A stretch of DNA of 64,000 nucleotides from Arion vulgaris (taxonomy: Eukaryota > Mollusca > Gastropoda > Stylommatophora > Arionidae). Shown piece by piece: positions 22,295-33,100 of this stretch. The position numbers and the translations under genes were made by a program. The notes under the pieces are model-generated. The model saw only the letters and a program-made list of their open reading frames with translations, had not been told where the DNA came from and ran no database searches. How positions within the stretch are numbered: the first letter of the stretch is position 1; every line of letters begins with the position of its first letter. The DNA lies in NCBI GenBank assembly GCA_020796225.1, contig CM036754.1, positions 13,531,867-13,595,866 of the forward strand, read 5' to 3'.

Positions 22295-22455
22295 TAGAGA
22301 CACACCTCTGAAGTCGGAGAAGGCATGCCTGTATTGGTAAGGGTCACTTATAATAAGGAAAGCAGATGGTCATGCAAAAGTCAGTCAGATGTGCCATACC
22401 AGGTGCCCTGACTACCCCTGAATTCATAGTGTGTGAACGCAGAAGAATAGGAAAA
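22295..22455 (+). mobile_element. SINE family A copy
   Basis: Landmarks CCTCTGAAGTCGGAGAAGGC, AAAAGTCAGTCAGATGTGCC and CTGAATTCATAGTG are present, as in the copy at 8020. Confidence 0.8.
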
Positions 22456-22860
22456 AGCATAGAAACACCAGGGAAAGACATCATTAATAGATAGAAAGTG
22501 TGGGACGACAAAAGAGATTTGAGAACATTTTGAAAATAAACTTGGACAATTTAAAAATTAAACAACAGTGTAATGAAGAAGTGTTATAGAAATAAACAGC
22601 CTGAATAGTGAAATAAAGAAGTAGACAAAATAAATAATTGTCAAGGAGGGCATACACTCTTCTCATGTATTACATTATGTTAGAACTTTACTGTCATCAT
22701 TAGATGTATTACTGACTTTGTTACTTTGGAATGTTTTTACATGACTTTTGAACATTTTTATACTCTTGTTTAGTAAATATTGATCATTATTTTAATCTAC
22801 TTCACATTTGCTGATACAGTAGTTCTTGTCTAAATATAATATAAAATATTAACAGACTAC

Positions 22861-23286
22861 ACAGTCGAGCCTATATAAGCCGCCAAACAGATCCAAAGTA
22901 GGCAAAAATGTTTCACTAAGCAGAAATTCAAGTGAAAGAAAACACTTGTTTTTTCAAATCAATAATAGATGACCATTAATCACGAAAAGATAAAATAGAA
23001 AAATCAAATTTGGCATATTTAAAACTGGATATTTCTGGGTTATTTTAAAATTGGAAAACCTGTTTAGAACCAACTTTGCAGAACAAAACACAATTTGTCA
23101 ACTTTTGATGTTTCAATTTTGAAGTCAGCTTGCACACAACTAGCATGTTCTGTACTAAAATATATGATCAGCAGGTTGGAAAAATTGATTAAAGCAAATT
23201 TATCAAACAATATATTTAAATCTATACACTGAATAATCACAAAATCTTATCTGGTAAAAAAAAATGGTATAAGTGGGCTTGACTGT
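22861..23286. mobile_element. MITE-like element, 426 bp, Tc1/mariner-type ends
   Basis: Left end ACAGTCGAGCCTATATAAGC and right end (reverse complement ACAGTCAAGCCCACTTATAC) form imperfect terminal inverted repeats around AT-rich non-coding DNA. A partial copy of the left half is at 35236-35320. Confidence 0.65.
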
Positions 23287-24084
23287 ATCAATTTTTCTTA
23301 AGTGATAACAGTGTTTTTATTGCATATATTCTGCTGTACTGTGCATAATAATTGCTACTCATATATATATATATATAGATATATATCTATACCACATTGA
23401 CTTTGTGCCACTAAATATTGTATAAATTATTTTCTTGTACTAATAATCAAAAATAAAATGTTGAGCTTGTTATTCTGGCTTTTTTTATTGTGATTATGTT
23501 CATAAATTAATGTAGGCTGACTTCACTGGATGGTAGTATCCTGACACTTGAGTTATGTAGTGATGTAGTTAGATTTCTGCTGTATGTTGACTAGAATAAA
23601 AATAATGAAACTGTGAATCTCATAGTTTACCAAGCAAGAATTAATATTAAAGCCACTCTATGTACTTTCTGCATTTATATTATTTTTGTCTCTATAGCTT
23701 ATGTTTATAACATATATCCATATATAGCTAATATGTCACATGTTCCTTTTCTTTTGAAAAAATTTTTTGCTACCAAACTTTTTCTAAAAAAAATGTTGCC
23801 GTTTTTATTTTAATTTATTAAAATTTTCTTTCCACTACTTCTTTTTTTCCTCCTATTTTTTGTACATATTCAGAGATTAACTTAACTCTTTCATTGCTTT
23901 TTGCTGCACACTGCACTACAACGGAATTCCGTTGAACGCCATTTGCTGTACACTGCGCCCTTCGAGTTGCTTCCCTCTCAAGAAGTTTCGAGTTTTACTT
24001 ATACTGTTTTACTTCTCCTACTTTTTAATCTTGTTATTCTAATAGGTTGTCCAGTTTTCTTTAATTTAGTATATATTAAGATTG

Positions 24085-24990
24085 GTTATTGGTTACTAAA
24101 CTGACGTCATTGCACTCCTGGCAGACCCATAGGTGCTCAGTCTCCCCAACAGATATCGAAGAGTATGCATACTGATGGTTCCTGTGGCTCGCTGATTAAA
24201 CACACCTCTCACTCTGCCTCTCAGGCATCCAGTTCGACTTGAACAACGGGTAACTCCAAACTGCTTAAATCGCTTGATCGATTCAACATCGATTTTAGTG
24301 TCCTCATCCAACAGACAGTCGCAAGAGACCGAAGAATATCCCCTTATCCATCCTCAACTCCCCAACAATCGATGCTGTTGATGCAAGCCTGTCCGCTCTC
24401 TCATTACCGTAAACACCCGCATGCCCAGGACAGTATATCCACGTAAGCCGTTGGAGGTTAGAAACTTCTATAGACGACATCCACTCATACGAAACCTGCC
24501 CTTCTGGATCTTGTGAAGCATCGACTGAGAGTCAGATACAACAACTGCCCCAGTAAATAAAGTCCCAGAAATCCAATGGAGAGCAGCAGTAACGGCCTCA
24601 ACCTCCATCCTCATACTAGAAGTAGTTGTCCTGTATGCCTTACTTGCTCTGCAACAACCCTACCATGCGCATTAGCCAAGAAACCCCAGCCGGATTTCTC
24701 ACCACGTTGAACCGACCCATTGGTATATACAACAACATCATCATCCCTTGCATTATCTTCTATCAGCTGCTTAACTGCGAGATCAGCCTTCATGTTGCCC
24801 AATCTCTACATTCTCTTCCAAGAGTAATGATAACGTTGAGATAGTTCATCATGCTATCATCTGTTGGGATCCATTCTTCCCCTTTTGGTAGAGTCGCAAC
24901 CGTAGTCACATGGCCAATTGTTCTCTCAGCCTGGGCCATCCACGACATGCCACGCTTGATTCTCGTGCCCTTAACATCATTAGTGTTCTA
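24085..24990 (-). mobile_element. LINE D fragment with decayed RNase H
   Basis: On the minus strand: VVVYTNGSVQRGEKSGWGF (the catalytic D of TDGS replaced by N), then by frame changes a serine/leucine-rich centre and PGHAGVYGNERADRLA. The conserved 3' segment follows ([30 protein letters not shown]). 5'-truncated, several frame shifts. Confidence 0.8.
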
Positions 24991-25394
24991 TTGATATATA
25001 TTAAGATATTGACGAGTAGTTATGATTTATTTTTAAATTAATTTTTTGCCTTCCTTGAATTAGCTGTTAAAAAATTGACGAAATAACTGCATGTAGAAAG
25101 AGTTATTCATGTTTTAGATAGTTTAGTTGTCAGCATAACCTCATTGATAACTCACCATATGACTTGCATAGAACATAACTTATGAGTATGACTGCAATAT
25201 GACTTGCATCAAACAGTATTTAAGACTATGACTGCCATATCAACATTCTCTGGTCTTCAATGCTGATGTTTTTGCACAGATGGGATTTTGTCTGTGTCAC
25301 AACTATAATATGTAGCTACTATCTTTTATTTGTACATATTGTTGTGGCAAGTGCAATCTTTTGTTACTTTCTATTGAGTCTGCGGTATGTATGC

Positions 25395-25760
25395 ATTATC
25401 AAACAATAGAATAAAACTAGTCAGGACAGAGATGGAGTTTCTACTCAGAATGCTGAGAGCATCAAGAAGAGACCGGGTTAGAAATGAAGACATCAGGAAA
25501 AAAGTGGGTACAACAGTACAGAACTTTATAAAGAAATAGCAAATTAATTGGTTTGACCACATAAACAGATTACCAGCAGATAAATGCTACTCCGATACAG
25601 TGGATACAAGGTAAAAGGCTATCAACGCAAAGGTGGATATAAAAAATAACAGAGGCTGTGAAAAAACACTATTTATGATGTGCACAGAAATGCTCGCTTT
25701 AGAAGTCTCTGCTTATCTTGATGCAAAACAGGATTAGAGATAAGAAAAAGGAAGAAGAGT
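25395..25760 (+). mobile_element. LINE B 3' fragment
   Basis: Aligns with 9430-9745 and 29270-29640: the GAATGCTGAGAGCATCAAGA block, the AAGAGACCGGGTTAGAAATG block and the tail GCAAAACAGGATTAGAGATA. Confidence 0.8.
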
Positions 25761-25999
25761 GTATGTTTTTTTTGTGCGTGTTTAGATTTCAGATTTCTAA
25801 CTATTTACACATCTGATCTTGGCAACCTAGTTGACCTCTTCAAAGATTAAATATTTGTTAGATTAATGCATCCTCTTTCTCTCCCCTTCCCACACATACA
25901 CTTTAGCTTATTCATTTTTTTGTCTGCTCATTTCTAGAACTATTGCGATGATATAGGATATAAAGAATTATCATCATCAAATACCTTGTCCTGAGCAGA

Positions 26000-26290
26000 A
26001 CTTTGCCACCCTAACAGTCCTTCAGAATTGTTTCTCATAGGCCTCTGCAGCCGTCATGCTCAAATCATCAGTTACATCCTGAATCCATCTTCTCTATGGT
26101 CTTTCTCCTCTACACTTTGCTGGGATGCCTACTTTCATAATACTCTTCAACCATTCGTGTCTTTTTTTATGTCCAAAATACTTTCTTATTTGAATCATCA
26201 GCAATCTTTCTTTGAATTTGAGTTCTTTCTGGATAGATTTATTTATTCCATTCTGAATCACAACTACTTTTTTCACTTCTATTTCATGCT
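26000..26290 (-). mobile_element. Decayed LINE fragment (low confidence)
   Basis: A 60-residue minus-strand frame includes KYFGHKKRHEWLKSI and a lost basic block. It resembles the F-G-H-I-x-R segment after the reverse transcriptase in RTE-like LINEs. Confidence 0.4.
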
Positions 26291-26569
26291 TTCAATACAT
26301 AAACATTATCATTTTTTTTTCCTTATGTTTTAAATTCACAGCAGGCATAATTTATCAAAACTTGACACACATATTTTTGTGCTATATTTTTAGTGCCTTT
26401 GCTTGACATTTTGTTTTGAAGGTTTCTAACATAATCATATACCTCTGCTATAGTAATTTATTATAATAAAGAAGTCTGCAACAGTTTTCACTCAAGAGTT
26501 GTTTGTTCTTGTTATTGGTCACATTTATGCAGAACTGGTGTAACCACTTTGAAAAGTAAGTAGTTCCCT

Positions 26570-27060
26570 TCTTTTGTTGTCATACTGTCACCGGGTTGTT
26601 GTCCAGTGTCTGGTTTTCAGTTTGTTTTGGACAGGAATCTGTTATGTCATCTATCCATCTTTTTTCATCATCTTCATTTCTCCTGTATTGTTACTACTTC
26701 TGCCCACTTCGTCATATGGTGTTTGTTTTGGACAGGAATCTGCTATGTCATCTATCCATCTTTTTTCATCATCTTCATTTCGTCTTCTTTTCTCCTGTAT
26801 TGTTACTACTTCTGCCCACTTCGTCATATGGTGTTTGTTTTGGACAGGAATCTGCTATGTCATCTATCCATCTTTTTTCATCATCTTCATTTCTCCTGTA
26901 TTGTTACTACTTCTGCCCACTTCGTCATATGGTGTTTGTTTTGGACAGGAATCTGCTATGTCATCTATCCATCTTTTTTCATCATCTTCATTTCGTCTTC
27001 TTTTCTCCTGTATTGTTACTACTTCTGCCCACTTCGTCATATGGTGTTTGTTTTGGATAA
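26570..27060 (-). repeat. Tandemly amplified LINE E tail (101/112-bp alternating units)
   Basis: The stretch starts with the reversed LINE E end (compare 3690-3772). The next segment then repeats four times. Unit starts at 26620, 26721, 26833, 26934 and 27046 give spacings of 101, 112, 101 and 112 bases. The longer unit carries an 11-base insertion around TCGTCTTCTTT. Reverse-complement units read KRWIDDIADSCPKQ, a LINE basic tail. All three forward frames are open over the array (26574-27100) by chance of composition. Confidence 0.85.
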
Positions 27061-27189
27061 CAGTGTTATAGCTTACTTAGTTACCAAAATTAGAAATTGA
27101 CAAGAAAAATAATGCACAACAGCCGAAAGTAAAGCAATGACTTATTTCAAAGTGTTTTATTTGTTCATATTTGATAATACTGTTGATAA

Positions 27190-27265
27190 GACCATCCTCA
27201 TTGCACTTCGGTGAGTAACCATGTGTTTTGATCTCTTTCTTACACAGGAAGATCTCAATAGTAAC
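27190..27265 (-). mobile_element. SINE family G 3' piece
   Basis: ACCATCCTCATTGCACTTCG and CTTTCTTACACAGGAAGATC match the 3' end of family G at 62175-62235. Only the end is kept. Confidence 0.4.
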
Positions 27266-28119
27266 AATGCCTTATGCCTTCCGTGGTCGGAAAGTATTCA
27301 AATAATTTTTTTTTTAAACGTCTGAACGAGGTGGGGGTGGTTTTGCAGACTATGAGAACAAAAATCTTGTACTTTGTAGAGTTGTCTCTCTTCGCTTCAA
27401 ACGAGTAATGTCGCGTGTTTAATTTTTCCGCTTCCATGAAGATAAATTACAGAGGGAAACTTCAAATTGTCTGATGGCGATAAAACCAGTTCCAAAAAGG
27501 TTGAAAATGCTGCTTATCAGAAACGACCTTCCCTATGTGTCAGATAATAACTCATGCTCATGCTCTTCGGCTCAAATTATGTACACACTGCATTACGTGG
27601 CTGAGAATTGATCAGTAAAGAGAATGACTTTCAGTGCAAAAACAAAAAGGAAAAGCTGGAACTGTCATGTCCAACAAACCAAAGTCTCATATTTGAACCG
27701 AAAATTGGATGTGCCTGTTTTTCATACCGTAAGTGTCTAACTGGACACAGCACACTCACATTCTTGGCTCAAGACCCACAGATCACAAAGAGTGATTAAC
27801 TTGGTTGATAAGAATGAACGAACACAAACAAACAAACAAAGAAGCAAAACTGCACCGGAGAATCGGCATAACTCCAACAACCTTAGCCAGGTTGTTGAAG
27901 AAAGTGTGAAAAATTTGCATATCTACAATAAACACCAATATTGCTGTGTACACCGCTCATGAGCTGAGCAGACTACCCTAGGACAGCGAATCCAGGTCAT
28001 TACACACATTTCAGGATAACATAATGAATACATTCCACATGCCCTTCTTACAGATAACGTCTGATAACATAATGCGATAATATCCAATAACCAACTACTC
28101 CAAGACACAAGACAAGAGT

Positions 28120-28345
28120 CAATGAATGACATACTCAAAAGAGAAGATGGAAATGGCTCGGACATGTTATGAGAATGAGACAAGAAATGCCTGCAAGGAT
28201 AGCCCTCACTTGGACACCAGAGGGAAAGAGAAAGAAAGGCAGACCACGGACAACATGGAGGCGCATGATGGAAGAGGAACTGACACCGCATCTCTGACGT
28301 GGGGCTCTGCGCTGAAGGTTGCACGGACAGGAGAGCATGGAAAGT
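28120..28345 (+). mobile_element. LINE F 3' fragment
   Basis: Reading across frames: KRRWKWLGHVMRM, LTWTPEGKRKKGRPRTTWRR, MMEEELTPHL. A truncated copy of the family at 18293. Confidence 0.75.
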
Positions 28346-28679
28346 CCTTTCTGAAGCCCCATGTGTCACTAGGCATGACAGGATTAAGTAAAGTAAGTAA
28401 CATAATGCGATATTGGAATATGCTAGGACTCCTAGCATAGTTACCTATATCCACCAATGATGGATGTGTTACTTAACTCGTCTTAATGACGGTCGGGTCC
28501 CCAAAAATATTCTATACGGGGAAATAGCTTTTGTCAAAAGAACGGAGGCGCGCCCTTTCTTTGTTACTAAGACGTTTGCAAGCTTGACTTGAAGACGTCA
28601 ACACACAAGACTTATATGACCTCGCCGGATGTGGATCCAGCTGGAGACAGGCTCTGAAAACGGGTGTGAGAAGTAATGA

Positions 28680-29690
28680 AGCCAAAGACAACTTGCTGAC
28701 ATAAAACTGCCAGGAGGAAGAAGAAATAAAATCAACTATGAGCGTCAGAATAGTACTATCACCTCTGCTGTTCATTACATATATCGATAAAATATGTAAA
28801 ATAGCTAACACCAGCGAAGGAAACAACCTTGGGAACTCTTAAACGAATTTCTGTTTGCCGACGATCACACAATCATATCAACAGAAGAACAGAAACACAT
28901 TATTAGACTCCAGTTAATTAACATGCAATCAATACACTATGAGAATGAACATCGACAAAACCGAAGTAATGACATTCGCTGGAGAGGAAACTCCCATTAA
29001 AACAAGTCAAAGACTTTACATGCCTAGGGAGTATTTCGCCCATTAAAACAAGTCAAAGACTTTACATACCTAGCATTTTTTCAGCAAACGGAAGAAAAAC
29101 TAATGAAATACAACAGAGAGGCAACGAAGCAAATTAAATGATAGGACAAATGGCGCCAATTTTAAAATGCAAACATGTCACCATGAACACAAAAAGAGCA
29201 ATGTTCAACGCAATCTTTCTCCCCACATTATGCTATCAGGACTAAACCTGAATGCTGACATCAAATAATAGAAGAAAACTAGTCACGACAGAGATGAAGT
29301 GTCTACGCAGAATGCTGGAGGTAACAAGAAGAGACCGGTTGAGAAATTAAGACATCAGAAAAACAAGTTGGTACAACATCAGTACTGAACTTCATCAAGA
29401 AACAACAAGTTAAATGGTTCGGTCACATAAACAGATTACCCACAGACAGTGCACATCAAAGCGCAATGTTGCTTCGACACAATGGATACAAAGCAAAAGT
29501 CCGGTCACGCGAAAGGTGGACCTCAGAGATAACAGAGTCGACGAAAGGCACTATTTATGATGCGCACGTACAAGGGCTCGTCCTATAAATCTCTTCTTAT
29601 CCTGGACGCTGTGAAGCAAAACAGGATTGGAGAAAAGAAAGAAAGAATGAGCGCTACATTGGACACTTGAGACTAACATGATGCCATCAT
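28680..29690 (+). mobile_element. LINE B fragment, longest plus-strand copy
   Basis: About 1 kb. It includes reverse-transcriptase motif remnants (SPLLFITYIDKICK), [14 protein letters not shown], a duplicated AAACAAGTCAAAGACTTTACA block (29000 and 29046), the K-Q-Q-V-K-W-F-G-H-I-N-R-L segment and the tail GCAAAACAGGATTGGAGAAA. Many stops. It ends 340 bases before the SCYL1 start codon. Confidence 0.8.
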
Positions 29691-30028
29691 CATCACGCTG
29701 AGGCAAGTAACCTAAGAATTAGTTTTTTTTTTAAAATATATATATAAGGGCGTGTAGGAAACAACAAACAAAACAACAACAACAAACAAACAACAAAAAA
29801 CAGAAAAAATAACTCCTTATGAAGCGGAGATGAAAGTGAAGAAGAATGAAAGTTATCTAACTTCAATTGGAGGCGGCAGATCCGGTTTTTTTTTCTTTTG
29901 GGCCGTCAGGGGAATCCACTCTCCCATCCAACTTGAAAGCAACGTCAACACTGACACTGGTCTCCGGATGATAAAGCCTAAAACAGTCTTTCTTCATAGA
30001 TTCACTTCATTTATGGCATTTCAATATA
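29691..30028 (+). promoter_or_regulatory. Presumed SCYL1 promoter and 5' UTR region
   Basis: Lies between the end of a LINE B fragment and the SCYL1 start codon. I see a TATATATA run near 29738 and a CAA-rich stretch, but no motif that fixes the transcription start. An open frame at 29830-30045 overlaps the start codon in another frame and is probably not coding. Confidence 0.35.
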
Positions 30029-30142
30029 ATGTGGTCATTCTTTAGTCGTGATCCTGCAAAGGATTTTCATTATGAGATCGGAGAAGTGGTTGTTGGCTTT
30101 GCGGATAAATCAATATGGACACTGCATCGCGGGAAAAAGAAG
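30029..30142 (+). CDS. SCYL1: SCYL1 exon 1
   Basis: Encodes [20 protein letters not shown], then [18 protein letters not shown], the start of the pseudokinase N-lobe. Donor GTACTA, phase 0, 38 residues. Confidence 0.93.
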
Positions 30143-33100
30143 GTACTAAACTAAAATTATTAAATTTAGTATTTCAAGTAAATTCAAGAAAGTTAAGAAA
30201 GGAATAGTGATAATCTAATTAGTTTATTATTATTAAGTAATCGATAAGTTCAAGACATCACTGTCATACCTCAACAAAACAGACATGTCGCGGATGAACG
30301 ACTCACTGAAATCAGTGTCAGTTTTGTCTTGACTAGCAAGATTTAGATTATCATTATATTATTATTAATCACTTCAGTCTATTAAATTGATTTGCTCCGA
30401 AGTTCCTAATCTAGTTACTAAGTTACTTGCTAACTAAACACTCATTGCTCAGTCAGCCCAGTCATTGATTTTGATCACAGCAAATGTTCATACACAGTAG
30501 TTATGTATCCCATGGAACTGAAACACAATAATAAAATAAATGATTAGTTTAGTCCTTGGATCATCCTCACTGGTCATTGCACATCGAACCAATTTGTCTA
30601 TAGTTGCTCCAATCTCCTGAGTATGTATGTGTCTCAGCGTATGGCAACTAACAACACTGGTTTGTTGTTGGTTTACTATTCTTCTTTGGCTACCGTTATA
30701 GTGCTCTTCTCTAGCTACACCACATTTGACTTGGTATTCTTGCAGTCTGGTTAGTGTTGTAGATTCACCACTATTACATGAAGCATTTACACATCCTCTT
30801 TCCTGCAAGCACATCCTCTGTCTTGCCTTATATCTGCATGCACTGGCCCAAAATAAAACAGATTTTTGTCAGCTTAGAACCTTTCAACGACTCCGATCAT
30901 TATCTCCAAGCCTAGCCTGTTTCATTCTTCATGAGAATACCATTTTCTCTTGAGACTTACAGGATGCCATCATCATTATTGGAGAATTCATTTCTCTGTT
31001 TGAACTTCTCAGCATGAGAAATCGATCTCAGAAGATCAATGATTATGTAAAAATATGTTGCCTCCTATAACTGAAGTTATTACAATGCCCTGAATGTAGT
31101 ATTTCTTGTGCTTTTATTATAATTGTAACTTATTTCTGATGTCTTCTACAGGCCTCAGGAGATCCTGTCACAATATTTGCATTTGATGTTAAAGGTTCTA
31201 CTGAGAGTCAGCTTCAGACAGCTAAAACTTCTTTAAAACGGATAAAGACATTGAGGCATCCAAATATTTTGACTTTTCTTGATGGTGTAGAGGTAAGATA
31301 CATGTATTTCTTGATGGTCTATGAGTAAGTTAGCTGTATTTTTTGATGGTTTATAAGTAAGATACCTGTATTTCTTAATAGTTTATGAGTAAGATACCTG
31401 CATTTCTTGTTAGTTTATAAGTAAGATGCCTGTATTTCTTGATAGTTTATGAGTAAGATACCTGTATTTCTTGATAGTTTATGAGTAAGATACCTGCATT
31501 TCTTGTTAGTTTATAAGTAAGATACCTGTATTTCTTGATAGTTTATGAGTAAGATACCTGTATTTCTTGATAGTTTATGAGTAAGATACCTGCATTTCTT
31601 GATAGTTTATGATTAAGATACCTGTATTTCTTGATAGTTTATGAGTAAGATACCTACATTTCTTGATAGTTTAGGAGTAAGATACCTGTATTTCTTGATA
31701 GTTTATGAGTAAGATACCTGTATTTCTTGATAGTTTATGAGTAAGATACCTGTATTTCTTGATAGTTTATAAGATACCTGCATTTCTTGATAGTTTATAA
31801 GATACCTGTATTTCTTGATAGTTTATGAGTAAAATACCTGTATTTCTTGATGGTTTATAAGATACCTGTATTACTTGAAAGTTTAGGAGTAAGATACCTG
31901 CATTTCTTGATGGTTTATGAGTAAGATACCTGCATTTCTTGATGGTTTATGAGTAAGATACCTGTATTTCTTGATGGTTTATAAGTAAGATACCTGTATT
32001 TCTTGATAGTTTATAAGTAAGATACCTGTATTTCGTGAAAGTTTATAGTAAAATACCTGTATTTCTTGATGGTTTATAAGTAAGATACTTGTATTTCTTG
32101 ATGGTTTATGAGTAAGATACCTTTATTTCTTGAGTTTATCATAATATTGCTACTTAAACTTGATACTACTGTTCATAATATTGCCAGATAAACATGATAC
32201 ACCTGTTCATAATATTGCCATATACACTTAAGAAGGGACTCTGGTCTGGAAACTTTTTTCGTTGCTTTCATATTAGTGTAGAGTTTGTATTACAATTTTG
32301 AGATATTATGACTTAAAAGAGTAGAAAAAATTAGTAAAAAAAAATGTCAAAGCGTTGCCATGGAAACAATACAAAATGGTCACAAACACAAAATTTCAAA
32401 TCCCCAAGGCTCTGAATGTAATGAATATAAATGTATTCTGTTTTCACTCTAAGGGGAACAATTGTAATATCTAAAATATTACACATGCTTTTAGGATATA
32501 TTAAATATTACATTGTTATGAATTTTGGAAACCCCCTTCCCCAAACAGCTTTTTTAAACCAAATTTTGAGAGCATTTTTACCCAAACATTTATAAAAATA
32601 TTTAATATATCCTAAAAAGCAGGTGTAATATTTTAGATATTACAATTGTGCACCTTTCAGTGAAAACAGAATTCATTTACATTCATTAGATTCAGATCCT
32701 TAGGGATTTGAAATTTTGTTTTTGGTGGCCATTTTGTTTTGTTTCCATGGCAACACTTTGACATTTTTTTTACTAATTTTTTTCTACTCCTCTAAGTCAT
32801 AATCTTTCAAAATGGTTATAAAAATTTTACATTAATATGAAAACAATGAAAATAGCTTCTTGATCCCCATACTACCGAATCCCCCCATACTACAGAATCC
32901 CCCCATAATACACCTGTTCTAAGAATTTAATATTTTTGAGTAGACTGACAAAGTGATTTACTTTGCAACTGAGCCTGTTGTTCCATTGGAGACTTACCTA
33001 CAAGAGAATGACAGTGAAGGACACAATGAAGTAGCCATATCCTGGGGACTGCATCAAATTGTAGTAAGTTATTGTTAGATTTTGTAGTTAACTACTTTCA

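Noticed and set aside
26574..27100. Three overlapping open frames of 154-165 residues on the plus strand
   Set aside because: All three frames are open over the same array, the translation is phenylalanine/serine-rich, and the sequence is the antisense of a LINE tail.
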